Shown piece by piece: positions 45,777-54,348 of a DNA stretch of 64,000 bases. Source of the DNA: Silanimonas sp. GTDB taxonomy: Bacteria > Pseudomonadota > Gammaproteobacteria > Xanthomonadales > Xanthomonadaceae. The position numbers were made by a program, and so were the translations under genes. The stretch lies in contig BPKK01000009.1 in the NCBI GenBank assembly GCA_026005095.1, forward strand, positions 1-64,000, given 5' to 3'. A model generated the notes under the pieces. The model saw nothing but the letters and a program-made list of their open reading frames with translations, searched no databases and was not told the origin of the DNA. Each line of letters starts with the position of its first letter. Positions within the stretch are counted from its first letter, which is position 1.

Positions 45777-46164
45777 CCCGCCCCCACGATACCCGGCAAT
45801 CGGGAGAAAGAACCTCAAACCCCATCCTCTCGCCGGGACCGCGCGCCTCGAGACGGGCGCCGGAACACCAGCCATTGATGCCAACGTACAGGGGGGTGAG
45901 GGGATACACCTGCCACCCCTCGGGCCACGCGCTTCCAGCGGGTGCGGATACCGCCGCACCAGGACTCCAGACAATTGCCCGCCCCTCGCTACGGGCAATC
46001 ACTGGCATCGCTAGAATCAACCGTTGTATGGCATCGCGCTGCCCAGCCGCACGCACCCGATCGACAGTACGAAACAGAGAAGGAGCGACCAAACCAGCCG
46101 CCAGTCCTAGAATGGCCAGCACGACCAGCATCTCGAGAAGGCTGAAGCCGCGCATCTCGTCCAT
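45766..46164 (-). CDS. gspH: T2SS minor pseudopilin GspH
   Basis: 132 residues with the prepilin leader MRGFSLLEMLVVLAILGLAA, then a short beta-rich domain (VYPLTPLYVGINGWCSG). It is a minor pseudopilin that links the GspIJK tip to the GspG filament. The ATG at 46164 shares one base with the gspG stop. Confidence 0.86.
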   Translation of the reverse strand: MDEMRGFSLLEMLVVLAILGLAAGLVAPSLFRTVDRVRAAGQRDAIQRLILAMPVIARSEGRAIVWSPGAAVSAPAGSAWPEGWQVYPLTPLYVGINGWCSGARLEARGPGERMGFEVLSPDCRVSWGRDAP

Positions 46165-46610
46165 CAGTCAGCAGGCGGCAGAATACCGATGTCGGCGTTA
46201 TTTCCTTCGCCACCTGGAGCCCGATCAGCCCCCAGCGAGTACAGAGCGAAAGCGTGACCATCTCGGCCCGGCACACTGTAACGGTAGGGGCTGTCCCAAG
46301 GATCAAGGGGGACCGGCTCATCGAGATAGGGGCCACGCCAGCGCTCGGCCGACCGCATATCGGTCGGACGCGTATAGAGCACACCAAGCCCCTCATCGGC
46401 CGTCGGTAGGCGCCCCATATCAAGCCTGAACGTCTCGACCGCACTGCGAAGCATCTTGATTTGCGTCTCTGCCACGCGCACCTGAGAACCTTCGAGTTGA
46501 GTAAACAGCCGAGGGCCAACGAGGCTGGCGATCAGGCCGATGATCACGAGCACGACAAGAATCTCAAGGAGAGTAAATCCGCTGATGAAACGGCGCATCC
46601 CAGGGCTCAT
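46164..46610 (-). CDS. gspG: T2SS major pseudopilin GspG
   Basis: 148-residue major pseudopilin. It has the prepilin leader SGFTLLEILVVLVIIGLIAS with cleavage after the Gly, and the characteristic C-terminal GspG block (LDPWDSPYRYSVPGRDGHAF, then YSLGADRAPGGEG NADIG), which holds a calcium-binding loop. It forms the pseudopilus shaft that pushes substrates out. The ATG at 46610 overlaps gspF by 4 bp. Confidence 0.94.
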   Translation of the reverse strand: MSPGMRRFISGFTLLEILVVLVIIGLIASLVGPRLFTQLEGSQVRVAETQIKMLRSAVETFRLDMGRLPTADEGLGVLYTRPTDMRSAERWRGPYLDEPVPLDPWDSPYRYSVPGRDGHAFALYSLGADRAPGGEGNNADIGILPPAD

Positions 46611-47806
46611 AAAGGCAGATCGTTGATACTGGAAATAGCAAGTATGACGGCGGTTACTAACAGACCGATAGCGCCACCGATGAGGATGATCGCTGCAGGC
46701 TCGATCAGCTTCAGGACACGCTGCATGCGCTCCCTGCCGCTGGACTGATAAAGCCGAGCCAGAGCCAGCAGTAGCTTCGGCAGTTCGCCGGAAGCCTCGC
46801 CTACCGCGACCAAATCGTACCCTCCGGGATTGAGCGCACGATGCTCGCGCAATGCAAGGGAGAGCGGTGCTCCGCCACGCACTGCACGAGTCACCTGCCC
46901 CAATCGCGCACGCAGAAAGGAGAGGCCAATCGAAGCTTCCGCCAGGCCAAGAGCACGAGTGAGTTCGACACGGTTGGAAAGTAGGGTCCCCAGAGTACCT
47001 GCCCACCGCCCCACCTCAGCCTCAAGTAACCATGGGCCGACCAGTGGAGTGCGCGACAATATTTCCAGCAAAGACTGGCGGATGTCTGCGCGCCGCAACA
47101 GGGCCACAGCAGCCGAAAGCAATGCCAAAAAGATCATGAAAAGTGCGCCGAGATGCTCAGAGAGCCAGACGCCACTGCCAATCACCCATCGAGATAAATC
47201 CGGCAGCTGCTCAGTGCGTTGAGAAAGCAGGTTGCCAAATCGCGGAACGACCCATAGGAATACCACGGCGATAGCAGCAAACCCTGAGGCGACCAGTATC
47301 AATGGATATACCAGTGCAGAGCGAAACTCCGAACGAAGGCGAAGATCGTACTCGTATTGCCGAACACCATCATCCAGTGCTGTTGCCAGCTGGCCGGTGA
47401 GCTCACTCGCTTCGACCAGTTGTTGCATATAGGCTGGCAGTTCCAGACCACTGTTTGCGAATGCAGTAGCGAAACTATCACCACGACGAACTGCTTTGGC
47501 CATATCGGCAAACGCTGCAATGATCCGCGGGTGGTGTCCTGAGTGCGCGATAGAGTCCAATGCCGTGGCGAGGCTTACTCCAGAATCGATAAGAGTGGCG
47601 AATTCCTGGAGCACCAACTGCAACTCCCGGGCAGTGGGTGGAAGCCGATCACGCCAAAACACGCCGGCCTGGTGCTCCTCTCGCAGCCTTAGCGGAAGCA
47701 ACCCGCGGCGCAGCACCTCACGCTCCGCTGCCCGCCGATCTGCAGCCTCTAGCAGCCCTGAGACTTCCTGTCCGCGGGCGTCGATTGCCCGATAACGGAA
47801 GTTCAC
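46607..47806 (-). CDS. gspF: T2SS inner-membrane platform protein GspF
   Basis: 399-residue polytopic protein of the GspF/PilC family. Two copies of the GspF domain (QLVLQEFATLIDSGVSLATA and related C-terminal copy) alternate with about three membrane segments (for example LVYPLILVASGFAAIAVVFL). It connects the ATPase GspE with the pseudopilus. It starts by ATGA overlap with gspE and ends by overlap with gspG. Confidence 0.94.
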   Translation of the reverse strand: MNFRYRAIDARGQEVSGLLEAADRRAAEREVLRRGLLPLRLREEHQAGVFWRDRLPPTARELQLVLQEFATLIDSGVSLATALDSIAHSGHHPRIIAAFADMAKAVRRGDSFATAFANSGLELPAYMQQLVEASELTGQLATALDDGVRQYEYDLRLRSEFRSALVYPLILVASGFAAIAVVFLWVVPRFGNLLSQRTEQLPDLSRWVIGSGVWLSEHLGALFMIFLALLSAAVALLRRADIRQSLLEILSRTPLVGPWLLEAEVGRWAGTLGTLLSNRVELTRALGLAEASIGLSFLRARLGQVTRAVRGGAPLSLALREHRALNPGGYDLVAVGEASGELPKLLLALARLYQSSGRERMQRVLKLIEPAAIILIGGAIGLLVTAVILAISSINDLPL

Positions 47807-49548
47807 GGGACTTCACCGATTTCATCAACCGCATCCAATGCGGCCCCCGTGATACGGACGACCTCATCGACGGTAGTCAGCCCCCGCATCGCCTTGAGCA
47901 ACCCATCTTCACGCAGCGTCCTCGACCCGATCGCGGTGGCATGCCGCCGCATCTCCCCAGTGCTCGCACGACGCATGATCATGGTTTGCATCGCGGCATC
48001 GACATCGACCAGCTCGTAAATACCCAAACGCCCACGATAGCCAGTGCCCTGGCATGCAGGACAGCCCACCGCGCACCGCCATCGCGGCACTTCAGCAGGA
48101 GCGATTCGTGCCGCAGCCAAAACGATCTCAGGATGCACTTCGCAAGGGACCGAGCAATGCGGGCAGAGCTTCCTTACCAGACGCTGCGCTTGTACGGCAC
48201 GCACACTGGTAGCAACCAGAAATGGTTCAATCCCCATATCGAGCAGTCGCGCGAAGGCACTGACCGCATCGTTGGTATGCAACGTTGAAAACACCAGATG
48301 CCCCGTCAGGGCAGCCTGAATTGCAATCTCAGCGGTTTCACGATCACGAATTTCCCCAATCATCACCACATCAGGGTCCTGCCGAAGGATCGCGCGCAGG
48401 GCTCGGGCAAACGTATACCCAATGTCGGCATTCGCCTGAATCTGAGTGACCCCAGGCAATTGATACTCAACCGGATCTTCTACGGTGATGATTTTTTCTT
48501 GTCGGTGATTGATACTCTCCAGGGTGGCGTATAGCGTGGTGCTCTTTCCCGACCCAGTCGGACCAGTCACCAATACGATGCCATGCGGCTCGTTTGCCCA
48601 GTGACGGAAACGCGCGAGATCCCCTGGCTCAAAGCCAAGTTTCTCCAGTGATAGATCCTCTCGCTCCTTTGGCAGCAAGCGCATGACGATCGACTCGCCG
48701 TGCACTCCAGGAACTGCCGAGGCACGAACGTCGACCTCTTTGCCACTAACCCGAACCGATAAGCGCCCATCTTGAGGAAGCCGACGCTCAGCGATATCCA
48801 TACCGGATACCAGTTTGATCCGCGATGCAACTGCAGCGAAGCGTGATTGCGGCAGGGTCAATACCGGCTGCAGGACACCATCGATGCGAAAACGAACGGC
48901 AAAATGATCCCGCTCTGGTTCAATATGGATGTCCGAGGCGGCTCGATCCATGGCCTGGGCCAACAGGTTGTTAACCAGTTCTATGACCGGAGCGTCTTCA
49001 GCCAGCTCACGCAAACGATCGGCATCGTTGTCGGTATCGCTCTCCAGGCGGTTGGCGCGCTGAAATGCCTCGATTAACCGTTCGACCTCCTGAGCCCGTG
49101 CCAGTCGCCACTCCCACGGTTTCGGCAGGTACCGCTCCAGCACCTCCTCCAGGCTGGCGTCGACGGGGTCACGGGCGACGACCAAGAGCCCACCATCTGC
49201 CGAATGCCAGGCCACTACGCCTTGATCAACCCACCAGTCGGTGGCGATATCGCTGACCACGTCGGCTAGGCGCATGGCAGCAGAATCTGCAGGCCACTCC
49301 TCCATCGACAGTGGCGGCACACCAAGCTGCTCGGCCAGCACCGGCATCAATGCGTCTTCAGACAGCGCGCCCAAGCGCACCAAGATCTGCCCTAAACGCC
49401 CACCTATTTGGGCCTGCACGGCCAGTGCACGCGTCAAGTCCTGGGCTGAGATTAGCCCCTGCGCCACCAATCGTTCTCCCAACCTAGCAGGGAGACGAGA
49501 GACGTCCGCTCCGGAAGAAGCCGCACTATGAGAGACGAAGGCAGTCAT
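47803..49548 (-). CDS. gspE: T2SS ATPase GspE
   Basis: 581-residue secretion ATPase. The N1E domain (about 20-150) is followed by the ATPase core with Walker A GPTGSGKSTTL, the Asp box (EDPVEYQLPG), Walker B VVMIGEIRDRETAE and the His box TGHLVFSTLHTND. The zinc-finger cysteines CPHC and CPAC are both intact. It powers pseudopilus assembly from the cytoplasm. The first gene of the operon, with a large inverted repeat 16-44 bp upstream of its start. Confidence 0.96.
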   Translation of the reverse strand: MTAFVSHSAASSGADVSRLPARLGERLVAQGLISAQDLTRALAVQAQIGGRLGQILVRLGALSEDALMPVLAEQLGVPPLSMEEWPADSAAMRLADVVSDIATDWWVDQGVVAWHSADGGLLVVARDPVDASLEEVLERYLPKPWEWRLARAQEVERLIEAFQRANRLESDTDNDADRLRELAEDAPVIELVNNLLAQAMDRAASDIHIEPERDHFAVRFRIDGVLQPVLTLPQSRFAAVASRIKLVSGMDIAERRLPQDGRLSVRVSGKEVDVRASAVPGVHGESIVMRLLPKEREDLSLEKLGFEPGDLARFRHWANEPHGIVLVTGPTGSGKSTTLYATLESINHRQEKIITVEDPVEYQLPGVTQIQANADIGYTFARALRAILRQDPDVVMIGEIRDRETAEIAIQAALTGHLVFSTLHTNDAVSAFARLLDMGIEPFLVATSVRAVQAQRLVRKLCPHCSVPCEVHPEIVLAAARIAPAEVPRWRCAVGCPACQGTGYRGRLGIYELVDVDAAMQTMIMRRASTGEMRRHATAIGSRTLREDGLLKAMRGLTTVDEVVRITGAALDAVDEIGEVP

Positions 49549-49563
49549 CGCCTCATTCTAGAC

Positions 49564-49592
49564 GCAACGGCCCGCACTGGGCGGGCCGTTGC
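49564..49592. repeat. 12-bp perfect hairpin between the DUF465 gene and gspE
   Basis: GCAACGGCCCGC and its complement with a 5-nt loop. It lies between the DUF465 stop (49613) and the gspE start (49548) on the minus strand. No T tract follows on either strand, so it may be a Rho-dependent or processing hairpin or an operator. Confidence 0.55.
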
Positions 49593-49612
49593 ACTCGCCA
49601 TCGCGCCCGGGG

Positions 49613-49831
49613 TCAATGCCGCGTTCGAGCAAGCATGCGCGTGAGTCGGTCCTTCGCCAGCAGCTTTTCCTTTTTCATGCGGGCGAGGGTGAAGTCGTCG
49701 ATCGGGAGCACGCCGAGCTCGGCATCCATCACCTTGCTATTGAGCTGCTGGTGGTGACGGTAGAGCTGGCGGAACTCGGGATCGGACTTGATCAGCGCCT
49801 CGACGTCGGCGGGGGATTGACCTTCGAACAT
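49613..49831 (-). CDS. DUF465 (YdcH) family small protein
   Basis: 72-residue protein of the DUF465/YdcH family, helical with a coiled-coil pattern (PEFRQLYRHHQQLNSKVMDAE, shown in part). Family members are small basic/acidic proteins without known function. The ATG at 49831 has an excellent GAGGAGG ribosome binding site. It ends with KKEKLLAKDRLTRML, usual for the family. It is on its own before the T2SS operon; a hairpin (49861-49882, CCAAGGGG / CCCCTTGG) lies just upstream of it. Confidence 0.78.
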   Translation of the reverse strand: MFEGQSPADVEALIKSDPEFRQLYRHHQQLNSKVMDAELGVLPIDDFTLARMKKEKLLAKDRLTRMLARTRH

Positions 49832-49986
49832 GGGATGACCTCCTCGACCTGCCTCGTTGGCCAAGGGGAAGATGCCCCTTGGGCATCCGACGCTACGCCT
49901 CCCCCCCGACAGGGGGCAAGCGCGGCGTCGCGGTTCTGCGGCGCTTAACGCAAGGCCGCGGAGGCCATCACCCGGAACTAACGTTC

Positions 49987-50961
49987 TCAGCGCACGGTGA
50001 TCTCGACCCGGCGGTTCTTCGCCCGCCCTTCCGCGGTGGCGTTGTCGGCCACCGGATCGGCGGCGCCGCGGCCCACGGTGCGGATGGAACCGGTGGCACC
50101 CGACTCTTTGAGGATGGCAGCCACCGCCTCGGCCCGGCGCTGCGAGAGCTGCAGATTGGCCTGGGCCGCCCCCTGGCTATCGGTGTAGCCCACGACCTCG
50201 ACGCTACGGCTGCCGATCTCACGGGCGAGGCGCCGGAGGCTGGCATTGGCCTCGGTAGTGAGGGTGGCGCGGCCGCTGGCGAAGGCGCTGCCGGCCAGGG
50301 TGTAGACGGTGGCCGGGCCGACCTGGCGCGAGGGCGGCAGCGGGGCATCGGCGGCCAGGGCCTCGGCTACCAGCTGGCTGGCGAGTTCGGCCTCCTGCCG
50401 GGCCAGCTCGGCCTCGCGGGCGCGGGTGGCGGCGAGGCGGCGGGCCTGCTCGGCATCGGCTTTGGCCTTCTCGGCGAGCGCGAAGGTTTCGGCCCGCGCC
50501 ATGCGCTCGGCCTCGGCCTCCTCGGCGAGACGGGCGGCCTCTTCCTGCCGGGCGAGGGCCTGCAGGCGCAGGCGCTCGGCCTCGCGGCGGGCATTCTCGG
50601 CCTCGCGCCGGCTGGCCTCGACCATGATCTGGTCGCGTTCGCGGTCGAGCTCGGCCGATCGCTGCGCCAGGGCATCGGCACGGGCGGCGGCAAACGCGGC
50701 ACGGACCCGCTGCTCGGCAATGAAGAGCGCGCTGGCGCGCTCGCTGCGCCGGGCCTCGGCCAGAGCCTGCAGGGCTTGCTGGGCCTTCAGGCGCTCGACC
50801 CCGGCAAGGCCGGCGTACTGGGCATCGGTCTCCAGCCGGGCCAGCTCGGCCTGGAGGCGGGCGAGTTCGGGATCGACACGCTCGGCGGCGGCGAGCGGCA
50901 GGCCCTGAGCGAGGGCGAGGGCGGCCGCCAGGGAAGCGGAGCGCGGGAGACGGATCGCCAT
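49987..50961 (-). CDS. exported OmpA-domain protein with coiled-coil stalk
   Basis: 324-residue protein. A signal peptide (residues 1-25) is followed by a long Ala/Glu/Arg-rich coiled coil (about 28-210) and a C-terminal OmpA-like peptidoglycan-binding domain (GRATLTTEANASLRRLAREI; VVGYTDSQGAAQANLQLSQR; RGAADPVADNATAEGRAKNR, with the diaminopimelate-binding Asp and Arg). It is probably periplasmic, tethered to the cell wall. It follows the DUF4398 lipoprotein on the same strand with a 3-bp gap, so the two likely act together. Confidence 0.85.
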   Translation of the reverse strand: MAIRLPRSASLAAALALAQGLPLAAAERVDPELARLQAELARLETDAQYAGLAGVERLKAQQALQALAEARRSERASALFIAEQRVRAAFAAARADALAQRSAELDRERDQIMVEASRREAENARREAERLRLQALARQEEAARLAEEAEAERMARAETFALAEKAKADAEQARRLAATRAREAELARQEAELASQLVAEALAADAPLPPSRQVGPATVYTLAGSAFASGRATLTTEANASLRRLAREIGSRSVEVVGYTDSQGAAQANLQLSQRRAEAVAAILKESGATGSIRTVGRGAADPVADNATAEGRAKNRRVEITVR

Positions 50962-50964
50962 GGC

Positions 50965-51330
50965 TCAGCCCCCCTGCACCAGCAGACGGCGGCGCAGTTC
51001 GGCATTGCGCACGGCCTTCGACTCGACTTCCTCCTCCAGCGCGGCGCGGCGCGCCTCGGCGGCGGCATGGGCGGCGGCGGCCTCGGCCTCGCGGGCGGCG
51101 ACCAGGGCCTCGGCCTGGCGGCCGCGGGCGGAAGCCTCCCGGGCGGTGGCCAGGCGCAGCCGGGCTTCGGCCAGGGCCTGCTGCGCCGCACCACGCGGCT
51201 GACGGGCCTCGGCCTCGCGGATGCCGCGCTCGGCGGCGGCGAGCTCGGCAGTGGGCGGCGGAACGCTGGCGCAGGCCGCCAGGAGCAGGGCGGCGGCGAC
51301 GGAGCGGCCGGCGGGGGCGTTGCGAATCAT
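50965..51330 (-). CDS. DUF4398-type lipoprotein
   Basis: 121-residue lipoprotein. Signal peptide with lipobox LAAC (Cys20) starts from the ATG at 51330; the mature part is an Ala/Glu/Arg-rich helix (QALAEARLRLATAREASARG) like DUF4398 proteins. It probably interacts with the downstream OmpA protein, which shares the same helical composition and is 3 bp away. Function unknown. It is divergent from pilU with an 88-bp intergenic region. Confidence 0.75.
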   Translation of the reverse strand: MIRNAPAGRSVAAALLLAACASVPPPTAELAAAERGIREAEARQPRGAAQQALAEARLRLATAREASARGRQAEALVAAREAEAAAAHAAAEARRAALEEEVESKAVRNAELRRRLLVQGG

Positions 51331-51418
51331 CGGTTCCGGAGTCGCTTTTGGCGTGGGTTCGGGGCTATTCTCAAAAGCCCGCCCCGCTAAAGCAACGGCC
51401 ACGAGGAGCCTGCCCCCC

Positions 51419-52549
51419 ATGGACATCGGCTATTTTTTGAAGCTGATGACGGAGAAGAACGCTTCCGACATGTTCCTCACCACCGGCGCGCCGGTATACA
51501 TCAAGGTCGAAGGCAAGCTCTACCCGCTCGGCAACACCGGCCTGCCGGCCGGCATGGTGAAGAAGATCGCCTACTCGCTGATGGACGAGGGGCAGGTGCC
51601 GCAGTTCGAGCGCGACCTCGAGTACAACATGGCCATCGCGGTGAAGGACGCCGGCCGCTTCCGCGTCAACGTGTTCAAGCAGCGCGGCGAGGTGGGCATG
51701 GTGATCCGCGCCATCAAGAGCGTGGTGCCCACCCTGGAGCAGCTGCAGCTGCCGCCGGTGCTCAAGGACATCATCATGGAGCCGCGCGGCCTGGTGCTGG
51801 TGGTGGGCTCCACCGGCTCGGGCAAGTCGACCGCGCTGGCCTCGATGATCGACTACCGCAACACCAACTCGACGGGCCACATCCTCACCATCGAGGACCC
51901 GATCGAGTTCCTGCACACGCACAAGAAGTCGATCGTCAACCAGCGCGAGGTGGGCCTCGACACCCACGCCTTCCACAACGCGCTGAAGAACGCCATGCGC
52001 GAGGCGCCGGACGTGATCCTGATCGGCGAGATCCTCGATTCCGTGACCATGGAATCGGCCATCGCCTTCGCCGAGACCGGCCACCTCTGCCTTGCCACCC
52101 TGCACTCGAACAACGCCGACCAGACGCTGGAGCGCATCCTCAACTTCTTCCCCGAGGCGGCGCACAAGAACATCCTGATGAACCTGGCCCTGAACCTGAA
52201 GGCCGTCATCTCGCTGCGTCTCGTCATCGGCAAGGACGGCAAGCGCCTGCCGGCCTCGGAGATCCTGATCAACACGCCGATGATCCGCGACCTGATCCGC
52301 CGCGGGCAGATCCACGAGATCAAGGAGGCGATGGAAAAGTCGCTGGAAGCCGGCATGCACACCTTCGACCAGTCGCTGTTCCGGCTGTACAAGGAAGGCC
52401 GGATCGACCTCGAGGAGGCCCTGCGCAAGGCCGATTCGCGCGACGGCCTCGCCCTGCGCATCCGCCTCTCGGAAGGCGCCTCGGCCGAGCACGACCCCTA
52501 TGCCGATGTCTTCGGCGGCGGCGGGGCGGGGGGCGCCTTCGGCCACTGA
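51419..52549 (+). CDS. pilU: type IV pilus retraction ATPase PilU
   Basis: 376-residue PilT-family ATPase. Walker A GSTGSGKSTALASM, Asp box IEDPIEFLH, Walker B VILIGEILD and His box TGHLCLATLHSNNA are present. The variant GEILDSVTMESAI rather than PilT's GEMRDLETI, and the family C-terminus (DPYADVFGGGG), mark PilU, the accessory retraction motor of twitching pili that works with PilT. PilT is not adjacent in this window. It has a hydrophobic N-terminus IGYFLKLMTEKNASDMFLTT. It is monocistronic. Confidence 0.9.
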   Translation: MDIGYFLKLMTEKNASDMFLTTGAPVYIKVEGKLYPLGNTGLPAGMVKKIAYSLMDEGQVPQFERDLEYNMAIAVKDAGRFRVNVFKQRGEVGMVIRAIKSVVPTLEQLQLPPVLKDIIMEPRGLVLVVGSTGSGKSTALASMIDYRNTNSTGHILTIEDPIEFLHTHKKSIVNQREVGLDTHAFHNALKNAMREAPDVILIGEILDSVTMESAIAFAETGHLCLATLHSNNADQTLERILNFFPEAAHKNILMNLALNLKAVISLRLVIGKDGKRLPASEILINTPMIRDLIRRGQIHEIKEAMEKSLEAGMHTFDQSLFRLYKEGRIDLEEALRKADSRDGLALRIRLSEGASAEHDPYADVFGGGGAGGAFGH

Positions 52550-52593
52550 GCCGTAGCGCACGTCAAAGCCTCGAAGCCGCGGCCCCACGGCCT

Positions 52594-53268
52594 TCAGCCG
52601 GCCGCGGCGGGGGCGTCCGGCTGCGCCTCGGGCGCGGCCCGGCGGAAGGCCTCGAGTTCGAGGCAGCGCGCCTCGATGCGCCGCACCGTGGGGTAGGCGT
52701 CGAGATCGAGGCCGAAGCGGCGGGCGTTGTAGAGCTGCGGCACCAGCAGGCAGTCGGCCAGCCCCGGCTGGTCGCCGTCGCAGAACTCGCCGGTGGAGGG
52801 GTTTTCGGCCAGCAGGGCCTCGATGGCGGCAAAGCCCAGCGCCAGCCAGTGGCGAACCCAGGCCTCGCGCTGCTCCGGCGTGGCCTGGAACTCGCGCTCC
52901 AGGTACTGCAGCACGCGCAGATTGCCCAGCGGGTGCATGTCGCAGGCGATGACCTGCGCCAGGCCGCGTACCCGTGCCCGCTCACGGGCGGTGGCAGGGA
53001 GCAGGGGTTGGTCGGCGAAGGTCTCGTCGAGGTACTCGATGATGGCCATCGACTGCCGGATGAGGCGCTGGCCATGCTGCAACGTTGGCACCAGCCCCTG
53101 CGGATTCACCGCCCGGTAGTCCGGCGCATGCTGTTCGCCGCCGTCGCGCACCAGGTGCACGGGCACCAGCTGGTAGTCGAGGCCCTTGAGATTGAGGGCG
53201 ATCCGCACGCGGTAGGCCGCGCTGGAACGCCAATAGGAATACAGCCGGAGTCCGCCGCCGCTGACCAT
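52594..53268 (-). CDS. maiA: maleylacetoacetate isomerase
   Basis: 224-residue glutathione transferase of the zeta class. The N-terminal motif YSYWRSSAAYRVRIAL corresponds to the SSCxWRVRIAL glutathione site; here the usual Cys is Ala. It catalyses cis-trans isomerisation of maleylacetoacetate to fumarylacetoacetate in tyrosine breakdown. Full length for the family. It lies 81 bp after the fumarylacetoacetase gene on the same strand, the last gene of the pathway cluster. Its start at 53268 is an ATG with MVSGGG; a later start is possible. Confidence 0.86.
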   Translation of the reverse strand: MVSGGGLRLYSYWRSSAAYRVRIALNLKGLDYQLVPVHLVRDGGEQHAPDYRAVNPQGLVPTLQHGQRLIRQSMAIIEYLDETFADQPLLPATARERARVRGLAQVIACDMHPLGNLRVLQYLEREFQATPEQREAWVRHWLALGFAAIEALLAENPSTGEFCDGDQPGLADCLLVPQLYNARRFGLDLDAYPTVRRIEARCLELEAFRRAAPEAQPDAPAAAG

Positions 53269-53349
53269 GCCTCGCTTCTCCCGGCGGGGCCCGGGGCCAC
53301 CGCCCCCTTCCCTGCCCCGCCTGCTTCCGCCAAGCCTAGCGCGATACGC

Positions 53350-54348
53350 TCACGGCTGCCGGGCGATGACCTGTTCGATGGCGCCGAAGATCGAGCGGCC
53401 CTCGGCATCCAGCATCTCGATGCGCACGGTGTCGCCGAACTTCATGAACGGCGTGGACGGCTTGCCGTCGCGCAGGGTCTCGATGGTGCGCAGCTCGGCA
53501 AAGCAGCTGGCGCCCCGGTCGGTGCTCTGGTTCGCCACCGTGCCCGAGCCGACGATCGTGCCGGCCGAGAGCGGCCGGGTCTTGGCGGCATGGGCGATCA
53601 GCTGGGCGAAGTCGAACTGCATGTCCTCGCCGGCCTCCGGCGCGCCGAACCACTGGCCGTTGATGTGGGTGAGCAGCGGCCGGTGCACCTTGTTGTCGCG
53701 CCACGCCTCGCCGAGCTCGTCCGGGGTGACGAACACCGGGCTCAGAGCCGAGCGCGGCTTGCTCTGCAGGAAGCCGAAGCCCTTGGCCAGTTCGGCCGGG
53801 ATCAGATTGCGCAGGGAGACATCGTTGACGAGCCCGATGAGCTGGATGTGCCGGGCGGCCTCCTCCACCGAAACGCCATGCGGCACGTCGTCGGTGACCA
53901 CCACCACCTCGGCCTCGAGATCGATGCCATAGGCCTCGTCGCGCACCAGCACCGGATCGCGCGGCCCATAGAAGCCGGCGCTCACCGCCTGGTACATCAG
54001 CGGGTCGGTGTAGAAGCTCTCCGGCACCTCGGCGCCGCGGGCGCGGCGCACCCGCTCGACGTGCGGCAGGTAGGCAGAGCCATCGACGAACTCATAGGCC
54101 CGCGGCAGCGGGGCGGCCAGGGCCGCCATGTCGAGAGCGAACACCTCGTGCCCGTCGATGGTCTGCGCCTTCGAAGCATTGAGGGCTTCTGAGACGCCGT
54201 TCAGGCGCGGCGCGGTGTTCGACCAGTCCTCCAGCGCCCGCTGCAGGGTAGGCGCGATGTGCGGCACCCGCACGGCGCGCGTGAGATCGCGGGAGACGAC
54301 GATGAGCGTACCGTCGCGGCCGCCTTCCTTCAGGGATCCGAGCTTCAT
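53350..54348 (-). CDS. fumarylacetoacetate hydrolase family protein
   Basis: 332-residue FAH-family enzyme. Core motifs include the metal-binding [20 protein letters not shown] (acidic triad) and [19 protein letters not shown], with [18 protein letters not shown] close to the C-terminus. It hydrolyses fumarylacetoacetate to fumarate and acetoacetate, the last step of tyrosine catabolism. The ATG at 54348 overlaps the hmgA stop as ATGA, so it is translated with hmgA. It is shorter than animal FAH but normal for the bacterial group. Confidence 0.88.
   Translation of the reverse strand: MKLGSLKEGGRDGTLIVVSRDLTRAVRVPHIAPTLQRALEDWSNTAPRLNGVSEALNASKAQTIDGHEVFALDMAALAAPLPRAYEFVDGSAYLPHVERVRRARGAEVPESFYTDPLMYQAVSAGFYGPRDPVLVRDEAYGIDLEAEVVVVTDDVPHGVSVEEAARHIQLIGLVNDVSLRNLIPAELAKGFGFLQSKPRSALSPVFVTPDELGEAWRDNKVHRPLLTHINGQWFGAPEAGEDMQFDFAQLIAHAAKTRPLSAGTIVGSGTVANQSTDRGASCFAELRTIETLRDGKPSTPFMKFGDTVRIEMLDAEGRSIFGAIEQVIARQP

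Noticed and set aside
52594..52640. Terminator for pilU
   Set aside because: The sequence has GC-rich symmetry but no clear stem plus T tract on the plus strand.
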